From: Oxalobacteraceae bacterium
GTDB taxonomy: Bacteria > Pseudomonadota > Gammaproteobacteria > Burkholderiales > Burkholderiaceae_D
DNA length: 62,608 bases
Assembly: GCA_030698225.1 (NCBI GenBank)
Contig: JAUYNR010000051.1
Span: 1 to 62,608, forward strand
Direction of reading: 5' to 3'
Positions 18,253 to 26,975 of this stretch are shown in pieces (position 1 is the stretch's first letter; the number at the start of each line of letters is the position of its first letter). A model generated the notes under the pieces. It ran no database searches, was not told where the DNA came from, and was given only the letters and a program-made list of their open reading frames with translations. The position numbers were made by a program, and so were the translations under genes.

Positions 18253-18975
18253 ATGCGGATGCCACTCATCCTTGCCATCGAATCCTCTTCCGAACTTGCC
18301 TCTGCCGCCTTGTTGCAGGGCGATACGCTGCTGGTGCGCGAATCGTCGGGCGTCCAGACTCATTCCCAAACCCTGCTGCCGATGGTGCAAAGCGTGCTGG
18401 CGCAAGCCGATATGCGCCTGTCGCAATGCGCGGCGATCGCCTTTGGCGCCGGGCCCGGCGCCTTCACCGGCGTGCGCACCGCTTGCGGCATAGCCCAGGG
18501 CTTGGCGTTCGGGGCGAATTTGCCGGTGGTGTCGATTGTCACCTTGCTGGCCATGGCCGCGGCTTGCCGTGCCGAGACCGGTGCGCATGAAGTGCTGGCC
18601 GTACTCGATGCACGCATGGGCGAGGTGTATTGGGCCCAGTACAGTTATGCCAATGGCTGGCAGACGGTGGTCGCGCCGACCCTGTCTGCGGTTGCGGATG
18701 TGGTGCCGCAGCATAAGGATGGACTGGTCGCCTGCGGCAACGGCTTTGCTGCGTATCCGGGCGAGTTCGAACATCAGGCGCAGATCTATCCATCGCTGCA
18801 GCAGGCGCGCGCCGAAGTGATGCCGCATGCGGCACAGGTGGCGTACCTGGCACGCAGCGCATTTGCAGCCGGCCGGATATTGACCCCTGAGCAGGCGCAG
18901 CCGATCTATCTGCGCAACAAGATTGCGCTGACCATAGATGAACGCCTGGCGATCAAGGCCGGGGCGGCCAAGTGA
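18253..18975 (+). CDS. tsaB: tRNA threonylcarbamoyladenosine biosynthesis protein TsaB
   Basis: TsaB is the non-catalytic partner of TsaD in making t6A at position 37 of ANN-reading tRNAs. The 240-residue protein has the ASKHA fold start LILAIESSSELASAALLQ, then VQTHSQTLLPMVQ and the conserved GPGAFTGVRTACGIAQGLAFG. Length and motifs are typical. It is the first gene of a four-gene overlapping operon; the stop overlaps the rimI GTG start (GTGA). Confidence 0.95.
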   Translation: MRMPLILAIESSSELASAALLQGDTLLVRESSGVQTHSQTLLPMVQSVLAQADMRLSQCAAIAFGAGPGAFTGVRTACGIAQGLAFGANLPVVSIVTLLAMAAACRAETGAHEVLAVLDARMGEVYWAQYSYANGWQTVVAPTLSAVADVVPQHKDGLVACGNGFAAYPGEFEHQAQIYPSLQQARAEVMPHAAQVAYLARSAFAAGRILTPEQAQPIYLRNKIALTIDERLAIKAGAAK

Positions 18976-19463
18976 GCGCGCAAGCTTTTTCCACATCTGC
19001 AGCACTGGTGCGATTTGCGCCGATGCAGCCGGAGGACCTGGATGCTGTGCTAGCCATCGAAGACTCCGTCTATCCGTATCCCTGGTCCCGCGGCAATTTC
19101 CGGGATGCGTTGCGCAGCGGCTATCAGGCCTGGCTGGCGCGCGGTGATGTACATGATATGGCGGACGAGTTGCTTGGCTATTTCCTGCTGATGGTGGCGC
19201 TGGATGAAGGGCATTTGCTCAATATCAGCGTGCGGGCCGATTTGCAGAGACGCGGACTCGGGCGTGCGCTGCTGGACCGGGTTGTCTCGATGGCGCGCGG
19301 ACTTGGGCTGACTTCGATTCTGCTCGAGGTGCGGCCGTCCAATACGCGCGCGCTGACACTGTATGGGCATTACGGTTTTGTATCGATCGGGCGCCGCAAC
19401 GCGTATTATCCGGCCGCCGGGAATACGCGGGAAGATGCGATCGTGATGCGGTTGCCGCTATGA
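18972..19463 (+). CDS. rimI: Ribosomal protein S18-alanine N-acetyltransferase RimI
   Basis: A GNAT acetyltransferase of 163 residues that acetylates the N-terminal alanine of ribosomal protein S18. It shows the acetyl-CoA loop LQRRGLGRALLDR, and LLEVRPSNTRALTLYGHYGF typical of RimI. It begins with GTG overlapping the tsaB stop, and its own stop overlaps the next ATG. The tsaB-rimI pairing is common in proteobacteria. Confidence 0.93.
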   Translation: MSAQAFSTSAALVRFAPMQPEDLDAVLAIEDSVYPYPWSRGNFRDALRSGYQAWLARGDVHDMADELLGYFLLMVALDEGHLLNISVRADLQRRGLGRALLDRVVSMARGLGLTSILLEVRPSNTRALTLYGHYGFVSIGRRNAYYPAAGNTREDAIVMRLPL

Positions 19464-20335
19464 CGCCGGAGCATGGCCGTCGTGCCGTTTTTTTACAGGA
19501 GCTGGGCGTGGGTGCGATCTGGGTGCGCCGCGCTGCGGAACCGGTTGCCGACTCAGGCCCGGCGGTTGAGGCCGCCAGCGTTATCGACGTTGCCGACCTT
19601 GCCGCCTTGGCATCGGTCGCAGCCAGGCCGGAACCTGTGCTGCCGCTGCCAGTTGGCGCTTCTGCGGAAGGTGCGCATGCCGCGTGGGATGAAGCGCCTT
19701 TGGCAACCGACCCGGCGACCTTGCCGTCCGAGTCGGAAATCGCCCTGATGGATTGGCCGCAACTGCAGGCCGCCGTTACCGCTTGCCGCGGCTGCGATCT
19801 GTGCCGGACCCGCAACCAGACGGTATTCGGCAGCGGCGACCGGCGAGCCAAATGGCTGTTCGTCGGCGAGGGGCCTGGCCGCACCGAGGATCAGCAGGGC
19901 GCGCCATTCGTCGGCCCCGCCGGCAAGCTGCTCGATGGCATGCTGGCGGCCATCGGTCTCCAGCGCGATGCCAACGTGTATCTGGCCAATGTCGTCAAAT
20001 GCCGCTCGGCCGATGCAAATGGCGCCGACCGCGCGCCGTCGCCGCAACAGAGCGCCCTGTGCAAACACTATCTGGAGCGGCAAATCGCCTTGCTGCAGCC
20101 GACAGTGATCGTGGCTCTGGGCAAGACGGCGGCGCTGGCGTTGCTGGAATGCGCGCCCGACACCAGCCTGGCGTCACTGCGTGGCCAGTTGCAATACGTA
20201 AATCAAACGCCGACCGTGGTCACTTACCATCCCGCCTATTTGTTGCGCAATCCGATCGCAAAACGCGAGGCCTGGGATGACCTCTGCATGGCGCTGCGCA
20301 CGTATGACCAGTCCACCGACCCAGCCGCTGAATAA
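19460..20335 (+). CDS. Family 4-type uracil-DNA glycosylase ([4Fe-4S])
   Basis: A 291-residue DNA-repair enzyme that removes uracil from DNA. The first 105 residues are Ala/Pro-rich and look disordered. The catalytic domain begins with CRGCDLCRTRNQTVFG, giving two of the iron-sulfur cysteines, then FVGEGPGRTEDQQGAPFVGPAGKLLD, NVVKCR (a further cluster cysteine) and TYHPAYLLRNP near the C-terminus. It starts at an ATG overlapping the rimI stop (ATGA). The catalytic domain is certain; the subfamily is judged by motif style. Confidence 0.9.
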   Translation: MTPEHGRRAVFLQELGVGAIWVRRAAEPVADSGPAVEAASVIDVADLAALASVAARPEPVLPLPVGASAEGAHAAWDEAPLATDPATLPSESEIALMDWPQLQAAVTACRGCDLCRTRNQTVFGSGDRRAKWLFVGEGPGRTEDQQGAPFVGPAGKLLDGMLAAIGLQRDANVYLANVVKCRSADANGADRAPSPQQSALCKHYLERQIALLQPTVIVALGKTAALALLECAPDTSLASLRGQLQYVNQTPTVVTYHPAYLLRNPIAKREAWDDLCMALRTYDQSTDPAAE

Positions 20336-21332
20336 GCCCGCGGCCACCTGCCAGGATGATTTTCATCGGCGCTGGGGGCATCTGCGCGACCCGCATGTGC
20401 GTACGCTGGCATGGCTATTGACTGCGCCGGATCTGCTGGATCTGCAGGCGCCGCAATGGCGCGGGCTGATCGCCACGCTGGACGGCGCACTCGATCAGGC
20501 CACGGCTGACTGGCTGACGGTGCTGGACGCGGCGCCGGCCGAGCTGCATGCATTTCTCGATGTCGGGCCATTCACCCGGCTGGGGCGTTATGCGGAAAAG
20601 CTGTTGGCATTCTATTTCCGGCATCAGGGCACGTTGTTCGCACACGGCATCCAGGTGCGTGCCGGCAAGGACGATACGGTGGGCGAGTTCGACTTTCTGC
20701 TCTGGAATGGGACTGCACAGGAAAGCGCGCTGCTGCACTGGGAATTCGCCACCAAGTTTTATCTGCTGGAATCGAGCGGAGCCGGAATTGGCGCGGATTA
20801 TTTCGTCGGACCGAATCTGGCCGACACGCTGGGTGCGAAGATGCGCAAGATTCTCGATCGGCAACTGGCGCTGGCGCAGCATCCGGCCGCACAAATCCAT
20901 TTGCCGCAAGCTATCGCATCGGCCCAGGCACTGATCAAGGGCTGGCTGTTCTATCACCGCGACGATGCTTTGCTGGCGCCGGTGATGGGCTTGTCGCAGG
21001 CGCATTGCCGTGGTTTCTGGTGCTCAATAATGGAACTGGACGCGGAACTCGAAGCGATGCCGGCCGAGCGGATGGCGATCCTGCCGCGCCTGTCGTGGCT
21101 GGCGCCGGCCCGGGTGCCGCCGGCTGCCGCGCTGGACAAGTCGCAGTTGCGGGATGCGCTGATCGGCCAGTTTGCACGGACCAGCATGCCGGTGATGGTG
21201 GCGCTGTTGCAGCGGCACGGGGATAGTTTCCTGGAAACCAGTCGCGGCTTCATCGTGCCCGACGACTGGCGCAGCAGGGCGCTAGCGCGCCGCAGCCTGC
21301 TGCCGGCTCCCGATCGGAAGATAAAATACTAG
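20304..21332 (+). CDS. DUF1853 family protein
   Basis: A 342-residue protein of unknown function with the DUF1853 pattern: RTLAWLLTAPDLL near the N-terminus, LGRYAEKLLAFYFRHQ, GEFDFLLW and LHWEFATKFYLL, then FYHRDD and HCRGFWC. The GEFDFLLW...HWEFATKFY arrangement, with acidic residues about 20 apart before a Lys, is reminiscent of restriction-like nuclease folds, but this is only a resemblance. The start was taken at MTSPPTQPLN, overlapping the glycosylase gene by 32 nt. The stop lies at the edge of a dispersed AT-rich repeat. Confidence 0.8.
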   Translation: MTSPPTQPLNKPAATCQDDFHRRWGHLRDPHVRTLAWLLTAPDLLDLQAPQWRGLIATLDGALDQATADWLTVLDAAPAELHAFLDVGPFTRLGRYAEKLLAFYFRHQGTLFAHGIQVRAGKDDTVGEFDFLLWNGTAQESALLHWEFATKFYLLESSGAGIGADYFVGPNLADTLGAKMRKILDRQLALAQHPAAQIHLPQAIASAQALIKGWLFYHRDDALLAPVMGLSQAHCRGFWCSIMELDAELEAMPAERMAILPRLSWLAPARVPPAAALDKSQLRDALIGQFARTSMPVMVALLQRHGDSFLETSRGFIVPDDWRSRALARRSLLPAPDRKIKY

Positions 21333-21398
21333 GGGTATGTGCTCCAGTTGCGCTTAATATATGCGCTAATAACACTGTATATTATGGAGTATATGAGC
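21323..21398 (+). repeat. Dispersed AT-rich stem repeat, copy 1 (divergent)
   Basis: It has the left arm AAAATACTAGGGGTATG, a central stem GCGCTTAATATATGCGC at 21350-21366 and a right part ending GGAGTATATGAG. The centre matches the other four copies in AATATATGCG but the right box is inverted or shifted. It fills almost the whole gap between DUF1853 and lplT, beginning at the DUF1853 stop codon. Confidence 0.5.
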
Positions 21399-21408
21399 GC
21401 TTGCGAGT

Positions 21409-22671
21409 TCAGTGCTTATGCTCGCCAATCAGTGCCAGCGAATCGTATTCGCGCTGGTTGGCGGCGTGCTTGCGCATCACCATGTACATGGTGGCGGCCA
21501 CGAACAGGCCGAACAGGGTAATCACCACGTCGAGGTCCAGGTCGAGTGAGATCATCAGCGCATACAGGCTCAGCATGGTCAGGATCGACAGGTTCTCATT
21601 GAAATTTTGCACCGCAATCGAATGCCCGGCGCTCATCAGCACGTGGCCGCGATGTTGCAGCAGTGCGTTCATCGGCACCACGAAAAAACCGGACAGGATG
21701 CCGATCAAGACCAGCAACGGATAAGCGATCCAGACCGAGTGCACCAGCGTCATCATGATCACCACCATGCCCATCGCAATGCCCATCGGCATCACCGACA
21801 GGGATTTTTTAAGCGGAATAAAGCGGGCCGCGCCGATCGCGCCCAGAGCGACCCCGACCGCCACGATGCCTTGCAGGATGGCGGCTTTGTCGAGCGGCAT
21901 ATGCAGGGATTTCTCCGCCCATTTCAGCACGATGAACTGAAGCGTCGCGCCGGCGCCCCAGAATAGCGTGGTCACCGCCAGTGAAATCTGGCCCAGTTTA
22001 TCTTTCCATAGAATCGCCGTGCAATGGGCGAAGTCGCGAAACAGCTTGAATGGATTGCGCTCCTGATGGTCGTAGTGGGCACCGGTATCGGGAATCTTCA
22101 GGTTGATCGCGGACGCCAGCACATAGGCGAAGACAATCACGCACAGCGCAGCTCCAATCGGCGTATCAACGCCAAAATCGATCAGCGGAAAATCGAAACG
22201 CAGCAGCGCGGCAGCAATCGCCGGATTGACCAGCGCCCCGCCCAGCACCGTGCCGAGGATGATCGAGCTGACGGTCAAGCCTTCGATCCAGCCGTTGGCC
22301 GCCACCAGTTTTTCGGGTGGCAGCATTTCGGTCAGGATGCCGTACTTGGCCGGAGAATACGCTGCCGCGCCAAAGCCGACCACGGAATAAGCGATGAGAG
22401 GATGGACATCGAAGAACACCAGCGTACAGCCGGCAACCTTGATCAGGTTGGTGACGAACATCACGCGGCCCTTGGGCAGCGCGTCGGCAAAGGCGCCGAC
22501 GAATGCGGCCAGCAGCACATACGACAGCACAAAGCACAGCTTGAGCAGCGGCGTCATCCATTCCGGAGATTTCAACTGCGCCAGCAGCGAGATGGCAGTG
22601 ATGAGGAGGGCGTTATCTGCGAGCGAAGAAAAGAACTGCGCCGCCATGATGGTGTAGAAACCACGTTTCAT
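21409..22671 (-). CDS. lplT: Lysophospholipid transporter LplT
   Basis: A 420-residue major-facilitator protein with about 12 membrane segments. LplT flips lysophospholipids back across the inner membrane for re-acylation by Aas. Family features: FYTIMAAQFFSSLADNALLI at the start, FADALPKGRVM in the loop after helix 2, GFGAAAYSPAKYGILTEMLPPEKLVAANGWIEG, and a C-terminal FVVPMNALLQHRGH. No aas gene is seen nearby. It converges on DUF1853. Confidence 0.92.
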   Translation of the reverse strand: MKRGFYTIMAAQFFSSLADNALLITAISLLAQLKSPEWMTPLLKLCFVLSYVLLAAFVGAFADALPKGRVMFVTNLIKVAGCTLVFFDVHPLIAYSVVGFGAAAYSPAKYGILTEMLPPEKLVAANGWIEGLTVSSIILGTVLGGALVNPAIAAALLRFDFPLIDFGVDTPIGAALCVIVFAYVLASAINLKIPDTGAHYDHQERNPFKLFRDFAHCTAILWKDKLGQISLAVTTLFWGAGATLQFIVLKWAEKSLHMPLDKAAILQGIVAVGVALGAIGAARFIPLKKSLSVMPMGIAMGMVVIMMTLVHSVWIAYPLLVLIGILSGFFVVPMNALLQHRGHVLMSAGHSIAVQNFNENLSILTMLSLYALMISLDLDLDVVITLFGLFVAATMYMVMRKHAANQREYDSLALIGEHKH

Positions 22672-22912
22672 TCGGCTGTTGGCTCACTTGTTATCAAAAA
22701 CATGAAATCATTTGTGTAATGTCGTGCCTGCGCTGCCGGGGGAACCGGCTGTTTTCAAAAGTCCATGCCGTAACAAAAACCATCCGGTCTGCTTTATACC
22801 ATGAAAATATAAGGCAATCGCCAGAATCGACGCGGCGCAGGGCGGCTCCGGTAAAATGTCGGCCAGTCATTATTTTTTCAATTCCACGCACCTTCATTGC
22901 CAGGTTTGTCCC

Positions 22913-24004
22913 ATGCCAAGACCCACTGTTGCCATCATTGACATTGCTGCGATACAGCACAATTTGGCGATTGCCAAGGCACAAGTTCCGACTGCCAGAA
23001 CCTGGGGGGTGCTGAAAGCGAATGCCTACGGTCACGGCCTGGAGCGCGGCATGCGCGGCTGCGCGGCGGCCGACGGCCTGGCCCTGATTGAAATCGACGC
23101 GGCGGTGCGTCTGCGCGAACTGGGCTGGAACAAACCGATTTTGTTGCTGGAAGGTTTTTTTGATTACTCCGATCTGGCCGTCGTCAATGCCCACCGGCTG
23201 GAATGCGCAGTCCACTGCAGCGAGCAGATCGCAATGATCGAGCGCGCGCAGTCGCAGTTTGGCGCGCCGCTCCAGATACACCTGAAGATGAATAGCGGGA
23301 TGAACCGGCTCGGCTTCCAGTTCGACTCCTTTCGGGCCGCTTACGCCCGCCTGCGCGCGATGCCGGTGGTAGGCAAGATCACGCTGATGACCCATCTGGC
23401 CAATGCAGACGATGCCGAAAATACCACCTTCCCGCTGATCGAGCAGGTGCGCCGTTTCCGCGCTGCCACCGAAGGCCTGGCAGCGGAAATCAATCTGTCA
23501 AACTCGGCCGCCGATCTGCTGCACCCGGAGATCCAGACCGATTGGGTGCGCCCCGGCATCATGCTGTACGGCGGCACTCCCGGCGGCAAGAGCGCAGCCG
23601 AGTTCGGCCTGCTGCCGGCGATGACGCTGCAAAGCGAAATCATCGGCACCCAGGATATCGCGGCCGGCGATGTGGTCGGCTACGGCAGCCGCTTCTGCGC
23701 CGAGGGGCCGATGAAGATCGGCGTGGTTGCCTGCGGCTACGCCGATGGTTACCCGCGCCACGCGCCGAACGGCACGCCTATCATTGTCGATGGCGTGCGG
23801 ACCCGCATCGTCGGCCGGGTTTCGATGGACATGATTACCGTCGATCTGACCGAAGTGCCGGGCGCGCACGTCGGCAGCAGCGTCACCTTGTGGGGCCAGA
23901 GCTTGCCGATCGACGAAGTGGCGCAGGCAGCAGGCACCATCGGCTATGAATTGATGTGCGCGCTGGCAGCCCGGGTGCGGGTTGTCGAGCGTTCTTCATT
24001 GTAA
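22913..24004 (+). CDS. alr: Alanine racemase
   Basis: A PLP enzyme of 363 residues interconverting L- and D-alanine for peptidoglycan. It has VLKANAYGHG with the PLP lysine, NSGMNRLGF, HLANADD, VRPGIMLYGG and GYGSRF with the second catalytic tyrosine. The start was placed at MPRPTVAIID since this fits the family; a longer frame back to 22856 is unlikely. The stop codon touches a dispersed AT-rich repeat that separates it from radA. Confidence 0.95.
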   Translation: MPRPTVAIIDIAAIQHNLAIAKAQVPTARTWGVLKANAYGHGLERGMRGCAAADGLALIEIDAAVRLRELGWNKPILLLEGFFDYSDLAVVNAHRLECAVHCSEQIAMIERAQSQFGAPLQIHLKMNSGMNRLGFQFDSFRAAYARLRAMPVVGKITLMTHLANADDAENTTFPLIEQVRRFRAATEGLAAEINLSNSAADLLHPEIQTDWVRPGIMLYGGTPGGKSAAEFGLLPAMTLQSEIIGTQDIAAGDVVGYGSRFCAEGPMKIGVVACGYADGYPRHAPNGTPIIVDGVRTRIVGRVSMDMITVDLTEVPGAHVGSSVTLWGQSLPIDEVAQAAGTIGYELMCALAARVRVVERSSL

Positions 24005-24080
24005 AATATACTATATTGTGTATTTTTAATGCCGCATTGAATATATGCGGAAAATACTTATTTTATAGATATACCCCCTG
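24003..24080 (+). repeat. Dispersed AT-rich stem repeat, copy 2
   Basis: Left arm AATATACTATATTGTGTAT, central stem CCGCATTGAATATATGCGG at 24032-24050 (CCGCAT pairs with ATGCGG), then exactly 20 nt and the box ATACCCCC. It starts at the alr stop codon and ends 42 nt before radA, so it could also act as part of the radA leader or as a weak hairpin behind alr. Confidence 0.7.
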
Positions 24081-24121
24081 ATTTTTATATTCGTATAAGG
24101 CGGAACAAGCACCGGTGAACC

Positions 24122-25495
24122 ATGGCTAAAGCGAAAACCAATTACACTTGCACCGAATGCGGCGGCATATCGAACAAATGGACCGGCCAGTGCCAGGCTT
24201 GCGGCCAGTGGAACACGCTGGTCGAAACGATAGTCGAAACCGGCTCCAACCGTTTCTCGACGCAGCCGCAGGCGCTGGCGCAAACTTCCCCGGTGCTCAG
24301 TCTGGCCGATATTGATGCGATCGATGTGCCGCGTTTCGGCACCGGCATCGATGAATTCGACCGCGTGCTCGGCGGCGGTCTGGTCGCCGGTGGCGTGGTG
24401 CTGATCGGCGGCGACCCCGGCATCGGCAAATCGACGCTGCTGCTGCAGGCGCTGGCAAACCTGTCCCACTCGAAAAAATCCCTGTATGTCAGCGGCGAAG
24501 AATCCGGCGCGCAAATTGCGATGCGCGCCAAGCGGCTGGCGGTGGATGCCAGGGATCTCAAGCTGCAAGCCGAAATCCAGCTGGAAAAAATCCTCGGCAC
24601 GCTGGTCGATATCAAGCCGGAAGTCGTGGTCATAGACTCGATCCAGACCGTGTATTCCGACGCGCTGACTTCAGCGCCCGGCTCGGTTGCGCAAGTGCGC
24701 GAATGCGCGGCGCAACTGACACGGGTGGCCAAACAGAATGGCATCACCATCATCCTGGTCGGCCATGTGACCAAGGAAGGCGCGCTGGCCGGGCCGCGCG
24801 TGCTGGAACACATGGTCGACACCGTGCTGTATTTCGAGGGAGACACCCATTCCAGCTTCCGGCTGGTGCGCGCGGTCAAGAACCGCTTCGGCGCCGCCAA
24901 TGAGCTGGGCGTGTTCGCGATGACCGAAAAGGGTTTGAAAGGGGTGTCCAACCCGTCCGCGCTGTTTTTGTCGCAGCACGACAATGCGGTGCCCGGCTCC
25001 TGCGTGATGGTCACGCAGGAAGGCACGCGCCCGTTGCTGGTCGAAATCCAGGCGCTGGTCGATACCTCTCACGCGCCGAATGCGAAGCGGCTATCGGTCG
25101 GGCTGGAGCAAAACCGGCTGGCGATGCTGCTGGCGGTGCTGCATCGCCATGCCGGCGTGGCGGCGTTCGATCAGGACGTGTTCATCAATGCGGTCGGCGG
25201 CGTCAAGATCACCGAGCCGGCCGCCGACCTGGCGGTGCTGCTGGCGATCAATTCATCGATGCGCGACAAGCCGCTGCCGCGCGGCCTGGTGGTGTTCGGC
25301 GAAGTCGGGCTGGCGGGCGAGATCCGGCCCGCGCCGCGCGGCCAGGAACGGCTGCGCGAAGCGGCCAAGCTCGGATTTACGATCGCGATGATTCCGAAAT
25401 CGAACGCGCCGAAACAGAAGATCGAAGGCTTGACGATCATCGCGGTCGAGCGCATCGACGAAGCATTCAATAAAATGCGCGACCTCGATAACTGA
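24122..25495 (+). CDS. radA: DNA repair protein RadA
   Basis: A RecA-like branch-migration ATPase of 457 residues acting in recombinational repair. Domains in order: a zinc finger TCTECGGISNKWTGQCQACGQW; the ATPase with Walker A GGDPGIGKST and Walker B VVIDSIQT; the RadA-specific VKNRFGAANELGVF; and a Lon-like C-terminal domain with GGVKITEPAADLAVL and FGEVGLAGEIRP. Length and order are typical. Confidence 0.96.
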   Translation: MAKAKTNYTCTECGGISNKWTGQCQACGQWNTLVETIVETGSNRFSTQPQALAQTSPVLSLADIDAIDVPRFGTGIDEFDRVLGGGLVAGGVVLIGGDPGIGKSTLLLQALANLSHSKKSLYVSGEESGAQIAMRAKRLAVDARDLKLQAEIQLEKILGTLVDIKPEVVVIDSIQTVYSDALTSAPGSVAQVRECAAQLTRVAKQNGITIILVGHVTKEGALAGPRVLEHMVDTVLYFEGDTHSSFRLVRAVKNRFGAANELGVFAMTEKGLKGVSNPSALFLSQHDNAVPGSCVMVTQEGTRPLLVEIQALVDTSHAPNAKRLSVGLEQNRLAMLLAVLHRHAGVAAFDQDVFINAVGGVKITEPAADLAVLLAINSSMRDKPLPRGLVVFGEVGLAGEIRPAPRGQERLREAAKLGFTIAMIPKSNAPKQKIEGLTIIAVERIDEAFNKMRDLDN

Positions 25496-25509
25496 CCCCG
25501 GCCGGGGAT

Positions 25510-26862
25510 TTATTGCAGCAGGGACGCCGCCCGCAGGCCGCTGCGCACCGCCGACTCCAGCGTCGCCGGATAATCGCCGGCGGTATAGTCGCCCGCCAGC
25601 AGCAGGCCGGGCAGGGCGGTGCGATTGTCCGGCCTGGACAGTGCCGGCCGGCAGCAAAAGGTGGCGCGTTTTTCCGTGATCACCGTACTCCACAATGGCT
25701 CGGATAACGCGGCGACCTTGAATGCACGCGCCAGTTGCCGGCCGACCTGGCTTGCCAGCACCGCGCGCCCGCTGGCAAGCGCCGCGCCCGGCACGCTGAT
25801 GACGACCGACAGCAAACCCGCATGCTGCCGGTTCAACTGGCCCCGATCGAACACGAACTGGCCCCAGCTATCGGTGGCCGGATCGTCCTGCAGCGCCATG
25901 AACGGCAGCGCCAGCTTGAAATCCTTGTGATACTGCAAATAACAGGTAGTGATCGCTTCGTAGGTAAATCCGTTTAACTGGGCGTGCAAGTCTTGTATGC
26001 CGGCATCGGCATCGAGCCCGGCCAGCAGTTTCGACGCCCGCTCCGGCGGCGTGGCGACAATCACTGCATCGAAGTCGGCAACAGCATTCGCAGTATTTGC
26101 ACAATCCGTCAGCAATTGCCAGCCGTTTGCCGTCTGCCGCAAGCCGGTGATCGCGCAACCGGCATGCACGCTGCCGCCCCGGGCTGCCAGATACGCTGCC
26201 GCTTGCTGCGGCAGCAATGTGCTCAGATCGCTGCGCGGAATCAGCATGTCGGATGCGGCGCGCCTGGCGCCCAGGCTGTCGCGCAATACATGCAGGAAAA
26301 CCTGGGCCGAGGCGCGCTCGGGCGGCGTATTCAGTGCGGCTATGCACAACGGCTGCCACATCAGCCGGCACAGGCGCGGCGTCTGGTCGAAGCGCTGCAG
26401 CAATTCGGCCACGCTGCAATCGGTATCGAGGCGCCAGCCCATCCAGCGCGCGGCAGAGGTGAATCTGGCCAGCGCCAGCTTGTCTTGCCGCGCCAGTCCG
26501 GTGGCGCGCCACAAGCCCAGCAAGACGTGCCAGGGCGCCGGCAGCCTGGGCGCGATGAAATCCATGCCGCCGGTCGCCGGCGGATAGCGCATCTGCAGCG
26601 GCAGCCGCAACAGGTGCTCGCGTTCGCTGATGCCGATGCTGCGCATCAGTTGCAGGGTTTCGCCATAGGCGCCGAGCAGGATGTGCTGCCCGTTGTCGAT
26701 GGTTCTGCCGTCCATCTCAACCCGCCGGGCCCGGCCGCCCAATGTGCGTGCCGCTTCATACAGGCGCACGCGATGCCCGAGCTGCGTCAGCTTGACCGCC
26801 GCTGCGCAGCCGGCCCAGCCGGCGCCGATCACCGCGACATTTTTTTGCGCTGTGCTTTTCAC
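25510..26862 (-). CDS. hpnE: Hydroxysqualene dehydroxylase HpnE
   Basis: A flavin amine-oxidase-like enzyme of 450 residues that reduces hydroxysqualene to squalene, the last step of the HpnCDE route. It has the FAD-binding VAVIGAGWAGCAAAVKL at the start, YEAARTLGGRARRVEMDG, and at the C-terminus LPGLLLAGDYTAGDYPATLESAVRSG. The start is taken as GTG (VKSTAQKN) because the longer frame to 26970 simply translates a REP-like palindrome. It is third in the hpnC-hpnD-hpnE run and converges closely with radA. Confidence 0.9.
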   Translation of the reverse strand: MKSTAQKNVAVIGAGWAGCAAAVKLTQLGHRVRLYEAARTLGGRARRVEMDGRTIDNGQHILLGAYGETLQLMRSIGISEREHLLRLPLQMRYPPATGGMDFIAPRLPAPWHVLLGLWRATGLARQDKLALARFTSAARWMGWRLDTDCSVAELLQRFDQTPRLCRLMWQPLCIAALNTPPERASAQVFLHVLRDSLGARRAASDMLIPRSDLSTLLPQQAAAYLAARGGSVHAGCAITGLRQTANGWQLLTDCANTANAVADFDAVIVATPPERASKLLAGLDADAGIQDLHAQLNGFTYEAITTCYLQYHKDFKLALPFMALQDDPATDSWGQFVFDRGQLNRQHAGLLSVVISVPGAALASGRAVLASQVGRQLARAFKVAALSEPLWSTVITEKRATFCCRPALSRPDNRTALPGLLLAGDYTAGDYPATLESAVRSGLRAASLLQ

Positions 26863-26891
26863 ATGAATGTCGCGTAGCGACTCATTTCGCT

Positions 26892-26917
26892 CCCCTCTCC
26901 CGCAAGCGGGAGAGGGG
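26892..26917. repeat. REP-like palindrome CCCCTCTCCCGC/GCGGGAGAGGGG
   Basis: The same 12-bp perfect stem as at 14214, here with an AA centre, followed by a GGGAGAGAGGGG flank. It sits between hpnE and hpnD and interrupts no gene. Confidence 0.8.
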
Positions 26918-26975
26918 TTGGGAGAGAGGGGCGGCCATGGTGCTTTCATGTATTGGGGTGGCATTGCCATGGCCG

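Noticed and set aside
21409..22719. Plus-strand frames over lplT (His/Gln/Arg-rich)
   Set aside because: Shadows of the membrane-protein gene on the minus strand.
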